6,482 nucleotides of DNA. Source: Clostridiales bacterium UBA1777 (GTDB lineage Bacteria; Bacillota; Clostridia; Oscillospirales; Oscillospiraceae). The stretch spans positions 19,824 to 26,305 of the forward strand of contig DCGN01000031.1 of the NCBI GenBank assembly GCA_002315275.1, in the 5' to 3' direction. Made by a program: the position numbers and the translations under genes. Below the pieces are notes generated by a model. That model worked only from the letters and a program-made list of their open reading frames with translations. It made no database searches and was not told the origin of the DNA. Below are positions 5,886 through 6,482 of this stretch, piece after piece (the stretch's first letter is position 1; each line of letters begins with the position of its first letter).

Positions 5886-6482
5886 ATGAAAAACAACATC
5901 ACAGAGCTGGTATTTATTTTGGACAAGAGCGGGTCCATGGCAGGGCTCGAAAGCGACACCGTCGGCGGCTTCAACGCTATGATTGAAAAGCAGAAGAAGC
6001 TTGACGGCAAGGTCTATGTTTCCACGGTACTCTTCTCAAATTATGCAGAGGTTGTACATGACCGCGTGGATATCGGTAAGATCGAGCCGATGACCGGGCG
6101 GGATTATCAGGTCGGCGGCTGCACCGCGCTGATGGACGCCATCGGCGGAGCCATCCACCACATCGGTAATGTTCATAAGTACGCAAGACCCGAGGACGTG
6201 CCGGAGCACACGATCTTCATCATCACCACCGACGGCATGGAGAATGCAAGCCGCGAGTATTCCGCCGAAAAGGTGCGCCGCATGATAAAGCACGAGCAGG
6301 ATAAATACGGCTGGGAGTTTCTGTTCCTCGCCGCAAATATCGACGCTGCCGAGACGGCGGAGCACTACGGCATCCGCAGAGACCGCGCTTCGAAATACCA
6401 AGCCTGCCCCACCGGAACGAGCGCAATGTATGACTGTGTTTCCGATGCGGTGATGACTATCCGCAAGCGCAAGGCGCTGGAT
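5886..6482 (+). CDS. Stand-alone VWA-domain protein, N-terminal part (3' end outside the window)
   Basis: From ATG 5886 the frame is open to the window end, giving 199 residues without a stop. AGGAG (5873-5877) lies 8 nt upstream of the start. The fold is a von Willebrand factor A domain with an intact metal-ion-dependent adhesion site: DKSGS (D13, S15, S17), T80 in 'GGCTALMD', and D116 in 'TTDGMEN'. The core strands are 'ELVFILDKSGSM', 'KVYVSTVLFS', 'HTIFIITTDG' and 'WEFLFLAANID'. There is no signal peptide or membrane segment in this part, so it is probably cytoplasmic. Bacterial VWA proteins of this type bind Mg2+ and act as protein-interaction modules, for example with AAA+ ATPases or in tellurite/stress-type clusters, but no partner is visible here. 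It is separated from the upstream operon by 153 nt with hairpins and a possible -10 box, so it is likely its own unit. Confidence 0.88.
   Translation, partial: MKNNITELVFILDKSGSMAGLESDTVGGFNAMIEKQKKLDGKVYVSTVLFSNYAEVVHDRVDIGKIEPMTGRDYQVGGCTALMDAIGGAIHHIGNVHKYARPEDVPEHTIFIITTDGMENASREYSAEKVRRMIKHEQDKYGWEFLFLAANIDAAETAEHYGIRRDRASKYQACPTGTSAMYDCVSDAVMTIRKRKALD

Noticed and set aside
1..6482. CRISPR array, insertion sequence, tRNA or phage gene
   Set aside because: No spaced direct-repeat array, transposase or integrase motif, terminal inverted repeat pair or tRNA cloverleaf was recognised on either strand.

Overview
This window looks like a chromosomal segment of a low-to-mid GC Gram-positive bacterium, most likely a gut-type Clostridia (Bacillota). 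The evidence is strong purine-rich ribosome binding sites, SigA-type promoters with TGn extended -10 boxes, tightly packed co-directional genes with ATGA overlaps, and protein families common in that group. No 16S rRNA, tRNA or other taxonomic marker is present, so the placement is inference.

Layout: (a) 1-342 is the 3' end of an alpha/beta hydrolase gene on the + strand. (b) A perfect-stem hairpin at 353-381 separates it from a convergent - strand gene (387-1298) for a membrane-anchored alpha/beta hydrolase. (c) 1299-1505 is a compact divergent control region. It holds two promoters facing away from each other, both with the -35 box TTGCAC, a 17-bp spacer and a TGn-extended -10, and an 8-6-8 inverted repeat whose right arm runs into the rightward -35. 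(d) 1506-5732 is a four-gene + strand operon: a proline-iminopeptidase-like (S33-type) alpha/beta hydrolase, a 12-helix GPH/MelB-type symporter, a class C beta-lactamase-fold (S12-type) serine hydrolase with a C-terminal accessory domain, and a 147-residue protein carrying an HEYGH zinc-protease-like motif. The last three genes are joined by ATGA stop/start overlaps. (e) 5733-5885 is a structured spacer with several hairpins, a direct repeat and a possible -10 box. (f) 5886 to the window end is the 5' part of a stand-alone von Willebrand factor A (VWA) protein with an intact MIDAS signature.

How the genes may work together: the operon joins one cation-coupled uptake or efflux carrier to two cytoplasmic serine hydrolases of different folds and a small putative metallo-hydrolase. 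The shared promoter region also drives a membrane-tethered hydrolase in the opposite direction. This suggests import (or export) of a small amide-, ester- or peptide-like compound followed by stepwise hydrolysis, under one transcriptional signal. The substrate cannot be read from the sequence, and no regulator is encoded in the window. The hydrolase/transporter/HEYGH operon and its divergent control region are the best candidates for an undescribed system. The VWA gene looks like a separate unit.
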